This document shows, piece after piece, positions 53,359 to 61,459 of a DNA stretch of 64,000 nt. The position numbers and the translations under genes were made by a program. The stretch is taken from contig NZ_JBDFMH010000001.1 in assembly GCF_047238125.1 (NCBI RefSeq), forward strand, positions 2,418,001 to 2,482,000, given 5' to 3'. Below the pieces are notes generated by a model. The model was given only the letters and a program-made list of their open reading frames with translations, was not told where the DNA came from and did not search any database. The stretch is from JBDFMH01 sp047238125. Its GTDB lineage: Bacteria > Pseudomonadota > Alphaproteobacteria > Sphingomonadales > Sphingomonadaceae. Numbering within the stretch: position 1 is the stretch's first letter; each line of letters begins with the position of its first letter.

Positions 53359-54891
53359 ATGCTGGCGATATTGAAGACGCTCGAGGAAAAGCGTGCCGCC
53401 GCGCGGCTGGGGGGCGGCCAGGCACGGATCGACGCGCAGCATGCCAAGGGCCGACTGACCGCGCGCGAGCGGATCGACGTGCTGCTGGACGAAGGCTCGT
53501 TCGAGGAGCTGGACGCCTATGTCGAGCATAACTGCGCCGATTTCGGGATGGAGGCCACCAAGATCCCGGGCGATGGCGTCGTCACCGGATCGGGCACGAT
53601 CAACGGCCGGCTGGTGTTCGTCTTCAGCCAGGATTTCACCGTGTTCGGTGGCGCGGTTTCCGAACGGCACGCAATGAAGATTTGCAAGATCATGGACATG
53701 GCGATGAAGGTCGGCGCGCCCGTGATCGGCATCAACGATTCGGGCGGCGCGCGCATCCAGGAAGGCGTCGCCAGCCTCGCCGGCTATGCGGAGATCTTCC
53801 AGCGCAACGTGCTGGCATCGGGCGTGGTGCCGCAGATCAGCCTGATCATGGGGCCGTGCGCGGGCGGCGCGGTCTATTCCCCCGCGATGACCGACTTCAT
53901 CTTCATGGTGAAGGACAGCTCGTTCATGTTCGTGACCGGGCCGGACGTGGTGAAGACCGTGACCAACGAGGTGGTGACGCAGGAGGAACTGGGCGGTGCC
54001 GTGACGCACAGCACCAAATCCGGTGTGGCCGACCTGGCGTTCGAGAACGACATCGAAGCGCTGCTGGCGACGCGCGATTTCTTCGATTTCCTGCCGCTTT
54101 CCAACCGAACCGAGATACCCGAACGGCCGACCACCGACCCGTGGGACCGGATCGACCCGAGCCTGGATACGCTGATCCCCGACAGCGCTAATAAGCCGTA
54201 CGACATGCGCGAACTGATCCGGAAGGTCGTCGACGAAGGCGATTTCTTCGAGGTGCAGCCGACCCATGCCGCGAACATCCTGACGGGCTTCGCCCGCATC
54301 GAGGGCCGCACGATCGGCATCGTCGCCAACCAGCCAATGGCGCTGGCCGGTGTGCTCGACATCAATTCATCGAAGAAGGCCGGCCGGTTCGTGCGCTTCT
54401 GCGATGCGTTCGACGTGCCGATCGTCACCTTCGTCGACGTGCCGGGCTTCCTGCCGGGGGTGGCGCAGGAGCATAACGGCATCATCAAGCATGGCGCCAA
54501 GCTGTTGTTCGCCTTCGCCGAGGCGACCGTGCCCAAGATCACCGTCATCACCCGCAAGGCCTATGGCGGCGCCTATGACGTGATGAGCAGCAAGCATCTG
54601 CGCGGCGACCTCAATTATGCCTGGCCCACCGCCGAGATCGCGGTGATGGGCGCCAAGGGCGCGGTCGAGATCATCTTCCGCAAGGATATCGGCGACAAGG
54701 ACAAGATTGCCGAGCGCACCGCCGACTATGAGGCGCGCTTCGCCAACCCGTTCGTGGCGGCGTCGAAGGGCTTCATCGACGAGGTGATCATGCCGCATTC
54801 GACGCGGCGACGGATCGCGCTGGGCCTGCGCAAGCTGCGCGGCAAGGCGCTCGAAAATCCGTGGAAGAAGCACGACAATATCCCGCTGTGA
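53359..54891 (+). CDS. pccB: propionyl-CoA carboxylase beta subunit
   Basis: This 510-residue carboxyltransferase transfers CO2 from carboxybiotin to propionyl-CoA, giving methylmalonyl-CoA. Signatures are KGRLTARERIDVLLDEGSFEE, INDSGGARIQEG, LIMGPCAGGAVYSPAMTD and VDVPGFLPGVAQEHNGIIKHG (carboxyl-biotin site). The C-terminal AVMGAKGAVEIIFRKDI is typical. Start ATG 53359 is preferred to 53188. It is the first gene of the operon; the alpha subunit is the last (61460). Confidence 0.95.
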   Translation: MLAILKTLEEKRAAARLGGGQARIDAQHAKGRLTARERIDVLLDEGSFEELDAYVEHNCADFGMEATKIPGDGVVTGSGTINGRLVFVFSQDFTVFGGAVSERHAMKICKIMDMAMKVGAPVIGINDSGGARIQEGVASLAGYAEIFQRNVLASGVVPQISLIMGPCAGGAVYSPAMTDFIFMVKDSSFMFVTGPDVVKTVTNEVVTQEELGGAVTHSTKSGVADLAFENDIEALLATRDFFDFLPLSNRTEIPERPTTDPWDRIDPSLDTLIPDSANKPYDMRELIRKVVDEGDFFEVQPTHAANILTGFARIEGRTIGIVANQPMALAGVLDINSSKKAGRFVRFCDAFDVPIVTFVDVPGFLPGVAQEHNGIIKHGAKLLFAFAEATVPKITVITRKAYGGAYDVMSSKHLRGDLNYAWPTAEIAVMGAKGAVEIIFRKDIGDKDKIAERTADYEARFANPFVAASKGFIDEVIMPHSTRRRIALGLRKLRGKALENPWKKHDNIPL

Positions 54892-54927
54892 GCCGCTGAC
54901 GCGCGGCCCGGCCAATCAGGAGCGAAC

Positions 54928-56115
54928 ATGAACAAGGACGTTGTCATCCTCTCCGGCGTGCGCACCGCGGTCGGCGATTTCGGCGGCGCGCTGAAGGATT
55001 TCGCGCCGTCCAAGCTGGGCGAGATCGTGATCCGCGAGGCGATCACCCGCGCCAGGCTCGAGCCGGCGGACATCCAGCATGTCGTGCTGGGCCAGGTGAT
55101 CCCGACCGTGCCGCAGGACGCCTATCTGGCGCGCGTGGCTGCGCTGAACGCGGGCGTGCCGGTCGAGGCACCGGCGCTGACGCTGAACCGGCTGTGCGGA
55201 TCGTCCGTCCAGGCGATCGTCTCCGCCGCGCAGATGATCACGCTGGGAGAGTGCGACATCGCGGTCGCCGGCGGCGCCGAGAGCATGAGCCGCAGCCCGC
55301 ATTATGTGACGGCGGCGCGGTTCGGCCAGAAGATGGGCCCGGTGGCGATGCTCGACGCGCTGACCGCGACGCTGAGCGATCCGATCGACGATTATCACAT
55401 GGGCATCACCGCCGAGAATGTGGCCGAGCGCTACCAGATCAGCCGCGAGGCGCAGGATGCCGCCGCTGCCGAAAGCCACGCCCGCGCCACCCGCGCGCAG
55501 GCCGAAGGCCGGTTCAAAGACCAGATCATTCCCGTTGAGGTGAAGACCCGCAAGGGCATGGTGGCGTTCGACACTGACGAGCATGTCCGCGCCGATGCCG
55601 ATCTGGCGGCGATGGCCAAGCTGAAGCCCGCCTTCAAGAAGGACGGCACGGTGACGCCCGGCAACGCATCGGGCATCAACGACGGCGCGGCCGCGGTGGT
55701 GCTGGCTTCTGCCGATGCGGCGGCGGCCAAGGGGCTGAAGCCGATGGCGAAGATCCTCGGCTGGGCGCATGCCGGCGTCTCGCCCGATGTGATGGGCCTG
55801 GGGCCGATTCACGCCGTGCCGACCGCGTTGAAGCGTGCCGGGCTGTCGCTGGACCAAATCGACGTGATCGAATCGAACGAGGCGTTCGCGGCGCAGGCCT
55901 GCGCGGTGGCGCAGGAACTGGGCTTCGATCCCGAGAAGGTCAACATCAACGGATCGGGCATCTCGATCGGCCATCCGGTGGGGGCCACCGGCGCGATGCT
56001 GACGGTGAAGGCGCTCTACGAACTGGAGCGCTCGGGCGGCACCTATGGCCTGGTCACGATGTGCATCGGCGGCGGCCAGGGCATCGCGCTGGTGATCGAG
56101 CGGATGGCGGCATGA
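54928..56115 (+). CDS. acetyl-CoA C-acyltransferase (thiolase)
   Basis: This 395-residue thiolase has the nucleophile Cys90 in LTLNRLCGSSVQAIVS. The active-site histidine is in NGSGISIGHPVGATGAM, NEAFAAQACAVA carries the Asn-Glu loop, and the second Cys is in VTMCIGGGQGIALV. Length and motifs fit biosynthetic/degradative thiolases (BktB/PhaA-like). In this operon it may release propionyl-CoA plus acetyl-CoA from 3-oxovaleryl-CoA, though the substrate is not proven. GGAG lies 8-9 nt before the ATG, 36 bp after pccB. Confidence 0.93.
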   Translation: MNKDVVILSGVRTAVGDFGGALKDFAPSKLGEIVIREAITRARLEPADIQHVVLGQVIPTVPQDAYLARVAALNAGVPVEAPALTLNRLCGSSVQAIVSAAQMITLGECDIAVAGGAESMSRSPHYVTAARFGQKMGPVAMLDALTATLSDPIDDYHMGITAENVAERYQISREAQDAAAAESHARATRAQAEGRFKDQIIPVEVKTRKGMVAFDTDEHVRADADLAAMAKLKPAFKKDGTVTPGNASGINDGAAAVVLASADAAAAKGLKPMAKILGWAHAGVSPDVMGLGPIHAVPTALKRAGLSLDQIDVIESNEAFAAQACAVAQELGFDPEKVNINGSGISIGHPVGATGAMLTVKALYELERSGGTYGLVTMCIGGGQGIALVIERMAA

Positions 56116-56537
56116 AGCTCGGCCGGCTGAACCATGTCGGCGTGGCGACGCCATCGATCGAAAAGAGCATCGTACTCTATCGCGAAACGCTGGGCGCCGA
56201 GGTGATCCGCGAGCCGTTCGACCTGCCCGCACAGGGCGTGAAGGTGTGCTTCGTCGATACGCCGAACAGCCAGATCGAACTGATCGAGCCGCTGGGCGAG
56301 GCATCCCCGATCCACGGCTTCCTGGCGAAGAACCCGGCGGGCGGTCAGCATCATCTGTGCTACGAAGTGCCCGACATTTACGAGGCGAAGGCCTGGTTCG
56401 AGGGCAAGGGCGCGAAGGTGCTGGGCGAACCGCGGATCGGCGCGCACGGCACGCCGATCTTCTTCGTCCACCCCAAGGATATGGGCGGCGTACTGACCGA
56501 GATCATGGAAACCCCGAAGGCGGGAGCCGGACATTGA
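56112..56537 (+). CDS. mce: methylmalonyl-CoA epimerase
   Basis: This 141-residue vicinal-oxygen-chelate enzyme interconverts (2S)- and (2R)-methylmalonyl-CoA. It has KLGRLNHVGVATPSIEKSI with the first metal histidine (residue 8), SQIELIEPLGEASPI, and QHHLCYEVPDI with a further metal ligand. The end FVHPKDMGGVLTEIME gives the last glutamate. It overlaps thiolase and the next gene by 4 bp each. It supplies the mutase with its substrate. Confidence 0.94.
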   Translation: MKLGRLNHVGVATPSIEKSIVLYRETLGAEVIREPFDLPAQGVKVCFVDTPNSQIELIEPLGEASPIHGFLAKNPAGGQHHLCYEVPDIYEAKAWFEGKGAKVLGEPRIGAHGTPIFFVHPKDMGGVLTEIMETPKAGAGH

Positions 56538-57319
56538 GCTACATCACGATCCGCTATGCGCTGGCCGACGGCGTGGCCACGATCACGCTCGACCGGCAGG
56601 ACCGGATGAACGCGATCTCCCCCACCCTGCTGTCCGAATTGCGCAGCGCGCTGGACCAGGCGGTGGCGGACGGCGCGCGCGCGCTGATCCTGACGGGTGA
56701 GGGCCGCGCCTTCTGCTCGGGCGCGGATCTGGTCGGCGACGACGGGCAGATCGGCCTGCCCGACGATCTCGGACTATTGCTCGACAGCCATTATCACCCG
56801 GTGGTCGAGGCGCTGGCCGCGCTGCCGATCCCGATCGTAACCGCGATCAACGGCCCCGCGGTCGGCGCCGGCCTGTCGCTGGCCTTGGCGGGCGACATCA
56901 TCCTGGCGGCGCGATCCAGCTATCTGCTGCTGGCGTTCGTCAATATCGGTCTGGTGCCGGATGCCGGCGCGACCTGGCTCGTGGCCAAGGGCGCGGGCCG
57001 CGCCAAGGCGCTGGAAATGGCGCTGCTGGGCGATCGCATGTCGGCCGACGACGCCGTGGCGGCCGGGCTGGTCAACCGTGTTGTCGATGATGCCGCGATC
57101 CAGGACGAGGCGCGCGCGGTGGCTGCGAAGCTTGCGAAGATGCCGACCAAGGCGATCGGCATGATCCGCCGCCAGGTGGCCAGCGCGCTCAACCAGCCGC
57201 TGTCCGAGGTGCTGGAAATCGAGCGCGCGAACCAGCGCGAGGCCGGCCGCACCCGCGATTTCCGCGAAGGCGTCCAGGCCTTCATCGAAAAGCGCAAGCC
57301 CGTGTTCGAGGGACATTGA
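56534..57319 (+). CDS. enoyl-CoA hydratase/isomerase family protein
   Basis: This 261-residue crotonase-fold protein has RMNAISPTLLSEL, GRAFCSGADLVGDD and INGPAVGAGLSLALAGDI, which form the CoA and oxyanion site. FVNIGLVPDAGATWLVAKGAG resembles the PaaG-type isomerase motif. Whether it hydrates an enoyl-CoA or isomerises is not clear. The start is a TTG (MSYITIRYALAD) overlapping the epimerase stop (TTGA). Its role in the propionate operon is inferred only from position. Confidence 0.88.
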   Translation: MSYITIRYALADGVATITLDRQDRMNAISPTLLSELRSALDQAVADGARALILTGEGRAFCSGADLVGDDGQIGLPDDLGLLLDSHYHPVVEALAALPIPIVTAINGPAVGAGLSLALAGDIILAARSSYLLLAFVNIGLVPDAGATWLVAKGAGRAKALEMALLGDRMSADDAVAAGLVNRVVDDAAIQDEARAVAAKLAKMPTKAIGMIRRQVASALNQPLSEVLEIERANQREAGRTRDFREGVQAFIEKRKPVFEGH

Positions 57320-57321
57320 GA

Positions 57322-59538
57322 ATGACCGATACCATCCCCCCCGCCATGCCCGGCGAGGACCCCGGCGCCGCCCCGCAGCCACGCGATCTGCCCGAGCCAT
57401 CGGCCGCGCCGACGCTGGACAAGTGGGCCTCCGCTGCCGCCAAGGAAGTGAAGGGGCAGGATCTGACCTGGGCCACGCCCGAGGGGATTGCGGTCAAGCC
57501 GCTCTATACGGCCGAGGATGTCGATGGCTGGGAGCCCGGCCTGCCCGGTTTCGCGCCGTTCACGCGCGGCGTGCGCGCATCGATGTATGCGGGCCGGCCC
57601 TGGACGATCCGGCAATATGCCGGCTTCTCGACCGCCGAGGAATCCAACGCCTTCTACCACCGCAACCTGAAGGCGGGGCAGAAGGGGCTGTCGGTGGCGT
57701 TCGATCTGGCCACCCACCGCGGCTATGACAGCGATCATCCGCGCGTGACGGGCGATGTCGGCAAGGCGGGCGTGGCGATCGACACGATCGACGACATGAA
57801 GATCCTGTTCGACGGCATCCCGCTCGACAAGATGTCGGTATCGATGACGATGAACGGCGCGGTGATTCCGATCCTGGCCTTCTTCATCGTGGCGGGCGAG
57901 GAACAGGGCGTCGACCGCAAGCTGCTCGACGGGACCATCCAGAACGACATCCTGAAGGAGTTCATGGTCCGCAACACCTATATCTACCCGCCTGAGCCGA
58001 GCATGCGGATCATCTCGGACATCTTCGGCTATACCAGCCGCGAGATGCCCAAGTTCAACAGCATCTCGATTTCCGGCTATCATATGCAGGAAGCCGGCGC
58101 GACGCAGGTTCAGGAACTGGCCTTCACCATCGCCGACGGCATGGAATATGTGAAATATGGCGTGGCATCGGGGCTGGACATCGACAAGTTCGCCGGCCGA
58201 CTGAGCTTCTTCTTCGCGATCGGCATGAACTTCTTCATGGAGATCGCCAAGCTGCGCGCCGCGCGCGTGCTGTGGCACCGCGTGATGACGCAGCTGGGCG
58301 CGAAGGACGAGCGCTCCAAGATGCTGCGCACCCACTGCCAGACCAGCGGCGTCTCGCTGACCGAGCAGGATCCGTACAACAATGTGATGCGCACCACGAT
58401 CGAGGCGATGGCCGCGATGCTGGGCGGCACCCAGTCCCTCCACACCAATGCGCTCGATGAAGCGATCGCGCTGCCAACCGATTTCTCCGCCCGGATCGCG
58501 CGCAACACGCAGATCGTGATCCAGGAAGAGACGGGGATGACCAAGGTCGTCGATCCCCTCGGCGGCTCCTATTATGTCGAGGCGCTGACCAAGGAGCTGG
58601 TCGACCGCGCCTGGGAGATCATCGAACGCGTCGAGGCGGAGGGCGGCATGGCCAAGGCGGTCGCCGCCGGCTGGCCGAAGGCAATGATCGAGGAGGCCTC
58701 CGCCGCCCGCGCCGCGCGTGTGGACCGCGGCGAGGATGTGATCGTCGGCGTCAACAAGTATCGCAAGGACAATGAGGATCCGATCGAGATCCTCGACGTC
58801 GACAACCACGCCGTGCGTGAGGCGCAGGTGGCGCGGATCGCCAGGGTGAAGGCCGGCCGCGACGAGGCTGCGACCCAAGCCACGCTGGATGCGCTGCGCG
58901 AAGGCGCGCGTGGCACCGGCAACCTGCTCGAGCTGGCGGTCGAGGCAGCCCGCAAGCGCGCGACGCTCGGCGAGATCAGCCTGGCGATGGAGGATGTGTT
59001 CGGCCGCTACGGCACCAATCCGACGCCGGTGAAGGGCATCTACGGTGGCGCCTATGGCAATGACGCGCGCTGGGCCGGGCTGGTCGACGGCGTCGGCGCG
59101 ATCGGCAAGCGGCTGGGGCGCAAGCCGAAGCTGTTCGTGGCCAAGATGGGGCAGGACGGGCATGATCGCGGCGCGAACCTCGTCTCGTCCGCGTTCGGCG
59201 ACCTTGGTTTCGAGGTGCTGGCCGGCCCGCTGTTCCAGACCCCGAAGGAAGCCGCCGAGATGGCGATCGCAGCCGACGTGGATGTGGTCGGCGCATCGAG
59301 CCTGGCCGCCGGCCACAAGACTCTGATCCCAGAGCTGATCGGCCATCTGCGCGATGCCGGCCGCAGCGATATCAAGGTGATTGCCGGCGGCGTGATCCCC
59401 GCGCAGGATTATCAGATCCTTCGCGATGCCGGCGTGCAGGGCATTTTCGGCCCGGGCACGAACCTCGTCGATGCGGCGGGGCAGGTGCTGCAACTGCTTG
59501 GCCACAACCAGCCGCCGGAAGCGGAGGCGGCCGAGTGA
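57322..59538 (+). CDS. scpA: methylmalonyl-CoA mutase, single-chain
   Basis: This 738-residue adenosylcobalamin enzyme converts (2R)-methylmalonyl-CoA to succinyl-CoA. The N-terminal catalytic barrel includes RQYAGFSTAEESNAFYHRN and VAFDLATHRGYDSDHPRV. The C-terminal cobalamin domain (residues ~600-735) has KMGQDGHDRGAN with the DxHxxG motif at 612-617 (His614 as lower ligand). Both domains are in one chain, as in ScpA. ATG 57322 is used; a TTG two codons earlier is possible. No MeaB/ArgK chaperone gene is adjacent. Confidence 0.97.
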   Translation: MTDTIPPAMPGEDPGAAPQPRDLPEPSAAPTLDKWASAAAKEVKGQDLTWATPEGIAVKPLYTAEDVDGWEPGLPGFAPFTRGVRASMYAGRPWTIRQYAGFSTAEESNAFYHRNLKAGQKGLSVAFDLATHRGYDSDHPRVTGDVGKAGVAIDTIDDMKILFDGIPLDKMSVSMTMNGAVIPILAFFIVAGEEQGVDRKLLDGTIQNDILKEFMVRNTYIYPPEPSMRIISDIFGYTSREMPKFNSISISGYHMQEAGATQVQELAFTIADGMEYVKYGVASGLDIDKFAGRLSFFFAIGMNFFMEIAKLRAARVLWHRVMTQLGAKDERSKMLRTHCQTSGVSLTEQDPYNNVMRTTIEAMAAMLGGTQSLHTNALDEAIALPTDFSARIARNTQIVIQEETGMTKVVDPLGGSYYVEALTKELVDRAWEIIERVEAEGGMAKAVAAGWPKAMIEEASAARAARVDRGEDVIVGVNKYRKDNEDPIEILDVDNHAVREAQVARIARVKAGRDEAATQATLDALREGARGTGNLLELAVEAARKRATLGEISLAMEDVFGRYGTNPTPVKGIYGGAYGNDARWAGLVDGVGAIGKRLGRKPKLFVAKMGQDGHDRGANLVSSAFGDLGFEVLAGPLFQTPKEAAEMAIAADVDVVGASSLAAGHKTLIPELIGHLRDAGRSDIKVIAGGVIPAQDYQILRDAGVQGIFGPGTNLVDAAGQVLQLLGHNQPPEAEAAE

Positions 59539-59879
59539 CGACGGCGTCGTCCGAGGACCGGATCGCGGAAGCCGCCGCCGGCAGTGCCGAGCTGCTGCTC
59601 TATGATTATTTCAAGCATCTGACGACGCTCTCGCTGGTGGCGCTCGGCGGCGCACTTGGCATCGCGCCCGAGAAGGTGGGGCGCAACGAACTCGGCTTGG
59701 TGGTGATCACGATTGGGTTGGCCGGCGGCATCGCGCTGATGGGTCTACTGGCGATCACCCGCGCGCGTTCGGATGGATTGGCGATGCCCCGCCAGGTCCG
59801 ACTCTATCGATCGCTTTCGGGCGGTTTCTTCAGCTTCGGGATCGGCATGTTTCTCGTTCTTTCGGTGTCGTCGCTGTGA
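59535..59879 (+). CDS. hypothetical membrane protein in the propionyl-CoA operon
   Basis: This 114-residue protein has three predicted membrane segments (TLSLVALGGALGI; LGLVVITIGLAGGIALMGLLA; GGFFSFGIGMFLVLSVSSL) and a short polar N-terminus. The family was not recognised. The GTG start overlaps the mutase stop (GTGA), and its stop overlaps the start of bioB, so it is translated from the operon mRNA. A link to B12 or substrate transport is possible but not shown. Confidence 0.7.
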   Translation: MTTASSEDRIAEAAAGSAELLLYDYFKHLTTLSLVALGGALGIAPEKVGRNELGLVVITIGLAGGIALMGLLAITRARSDGLAMPRQVRLYRSLSGGFFSFGIGMFLVLSVSSL

Positions 59880-60865
59880 GCTATCCCGATACCGCGCCCA
59901 CCCGCGAGCAGATCGCGGCGCTGTTCGACCTGCCGTTTGCGGACCTGCTGTTCCGCGCAGCATCGTTGCACCGCGCACATCACGATTCCAACGCCGTCCA
60001 GCTCTCGACTCTGCTGTCGATCAAGACCGGCGGCTGCGCCGAGAATTGCGGCTATTGCTCGCAGTCGGCCAGCTTCGACACGGGGCTCAAGGCAAGCAAG
60101 CTGATGGATCATGACGCGGTCGTCGCCGCCGCGCGCGAGGCCAAGGCCGCGGGATCGCAGCGCTTCTGCATGGGCGCCGCCTGGCGATCGCCCAAGGAAC
60201 GCGACATGCCGGCGCTCACGGCGATGGTGGCCGACGTGAAGGCGCTGGGACTCGAGACCTGCATGACGCTGGGCATGCTGACCCGCGACCAGGCCGATCG
60301 GCTGTCCGACGCTGGCCTCGATTACTACAACCACAACCTCGACAGTTCGCCCGACTATTACGCGCAAGTCGTGACGACGCGCAGCTATAGCGACCGGCTG
60401 GAGACGCTGGCCCATGTTCGCGCATCGGGCATGAAGACCTGCTGCGGCGGCATCCTCGGCATGGGCGAGAGCCGCGCCGACCGGATCGGCTTCCTCCATG
60501 CGCTGGCGACGCTGCCCGAGCCGCCCGAAAGCGTGCCGCTGAACGCGCTGGTGCCGATCGCCGGCACGCCGCTGGGCGATCGCGTGCTGGCGGACGAGAC
60601 GGCGCGGATCGACGATATCGAATTCGTGCGCACGGTGGCGGTGGCCCGCATCCTGATGCCGCGGTCGGTGGTGCGGCTGTCCGCCGGGCGCGAAACGATG
60701 TCGGCCGCCACGCAGGCGCTGTGCTTCCTGGCGGGCGCGAACTCCATCTTCACCGGAGACAGACTGCTGACCACGGGCAATGCCGGCGAAGATGCCGATG
60801 CCGCGTTGTTCGCCAGCCTCGGCTTACACGCCGCCGCCGACGAACCGGCACGCGTGGCCGCATGA
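59876..60865 (+). CDS. bioB: biotin synthase
   Basis: This 329-residue radical SAM enzyme inserts sulfur into dethiobiotin. The CxxxCxxC cluster motif is at Cys54-Cys58-Cys61 (GGCAENCGYCSQS). The [2Fe-2S] ligands are further on (RFCMGAAWR, ETCMTLGML). YNHNLDSSPDYY and NALVPIAGTPLG are typical. The start is GTG 59876. Biotin is the prosthetic group of propionyl-CoA carboxylase, whose two subunit genes flank this position in the same operon. Confidence 0.96.
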   Translation: MSYPDTAPTREQIAALFDLPFADLLFRAASLHRAHHDSNAVQLSTLLSIKTGGCAENCGYCSQSASFDTGLKASKLMDHDAVVAAAREAKAAGSQRFCMGAAWRSPKERDMPALTAMVADVKALGLETCMTLGMLTRDQADRLSDAGLDYYNHNLDSSPDYYAQVVTTRSYSDRLETLAHVRASGMKTCCGGILGMGESRADRIGFLHALATLPEPPESVPLNALVPIAGTPLGDRVLADETARIDDIEFVRTVAVARILMPRSVVRLSAGRETMSAATQALCFLAGANSIFTGDRLLTTGNAGEDADAALFASLGLHAAADEPARVAA

Positions 60866-61449
60866 GCCTGCTACTGGCCCTGCTGATCCAGGCGGCGGCC
60901 GCGCCTTCGCCTGTGAAGCCGGTGCCGGCCAAGGCGCCGCCCGCTGCGGCGAAGCCGGCCGCTGCCCCCGCCGCGCCGCGTGCGCCGGCGCTGCGTCCGA
61001 TCGACAGCGCCACCGCGCTCGATGCGTTCACCGGCGGCTGCTGGACCTATCTCGACGATCCCGACGGGCTGCGGGCGGCGCTGGCGGGCGGCACGCTGCC
61101 GCTGGTGCAGCAGCCCCGGCCTGAAGGCAATCCCAGCGAACTGTGGCGATCGAACCAGGCGATCCTGACCTACACCGCATCCGATTCGCTGCCGGCCGGC
61201 GTACCGACCCGGCAGTGTGTGCTGACCGTGCGGCTGTCCGGCGCGGTCGATCAGTTGGCGCTGGCCGCGCGCATTGCCGGCGCGCTGCAGCTCGCCGGCG
61301 GCCGTACCCGCACCTCCGGCGGGCTGTCGCAGACGGTGTGGGACGCGCCGCGTGGCCCGCGCATCCAGCGCCTGATCGCCGCCACCCGCGCCGCCCCCGG
61401 CGGCCAATCCGATCTGCGCCTGACCGCGCTTCTTCTCGCGCCAAAATAG
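60862..61449 (+). CDS. hypothetical exported protein
   Basis: This 195-residue protein has an N-terminal hydrophobic stretch (MSLLLALLIQAAAA) and then a Pro/Ala-rich linker. A compact domain follows (~55-195) with FTGGCWTYLDDPDGLRAAL and RQCVLTVRLSG, each with one cysteine. It is probably periplasmic or membrane-anchored. The family is unknown. The start overlaps the bioB stop (ATGA), and pccA begins 10 bp after its end, so it belongs to the operon. Confidence 0.7.
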   Translation: MSLLLALLIQAAAAPSPVKPVPAKAPPAAAKPAAAPAAPRAPALRPIDSATALDAFTGGCWTYLDDPDGLRAALAGGTLPLVQQPRPEGNPSELWRSNQAILTYTASDSLPAGVPTRQCVLTVRLSGAVDQLALAARIAGALQLAGGRTRTSGGLSQTVWDAPRGPRIQRLIAATRAAPGGQSDLRLTALLLAPK

Positions 61450-61459
61450 CGGAGCCACG

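Noticed and set aside
56920..59505. 861-residue open frame opposite methylmalonyl-CoA mutase
   Set aside because: It is the antisense shadow of a well-conserved enzyme; no domain was recognised.
59800..59900. Riboswitch or operator in front of bioB
   Set aside because: There is no untranslated space; bioB overlaps the preceding gene, so no separate leader exists.
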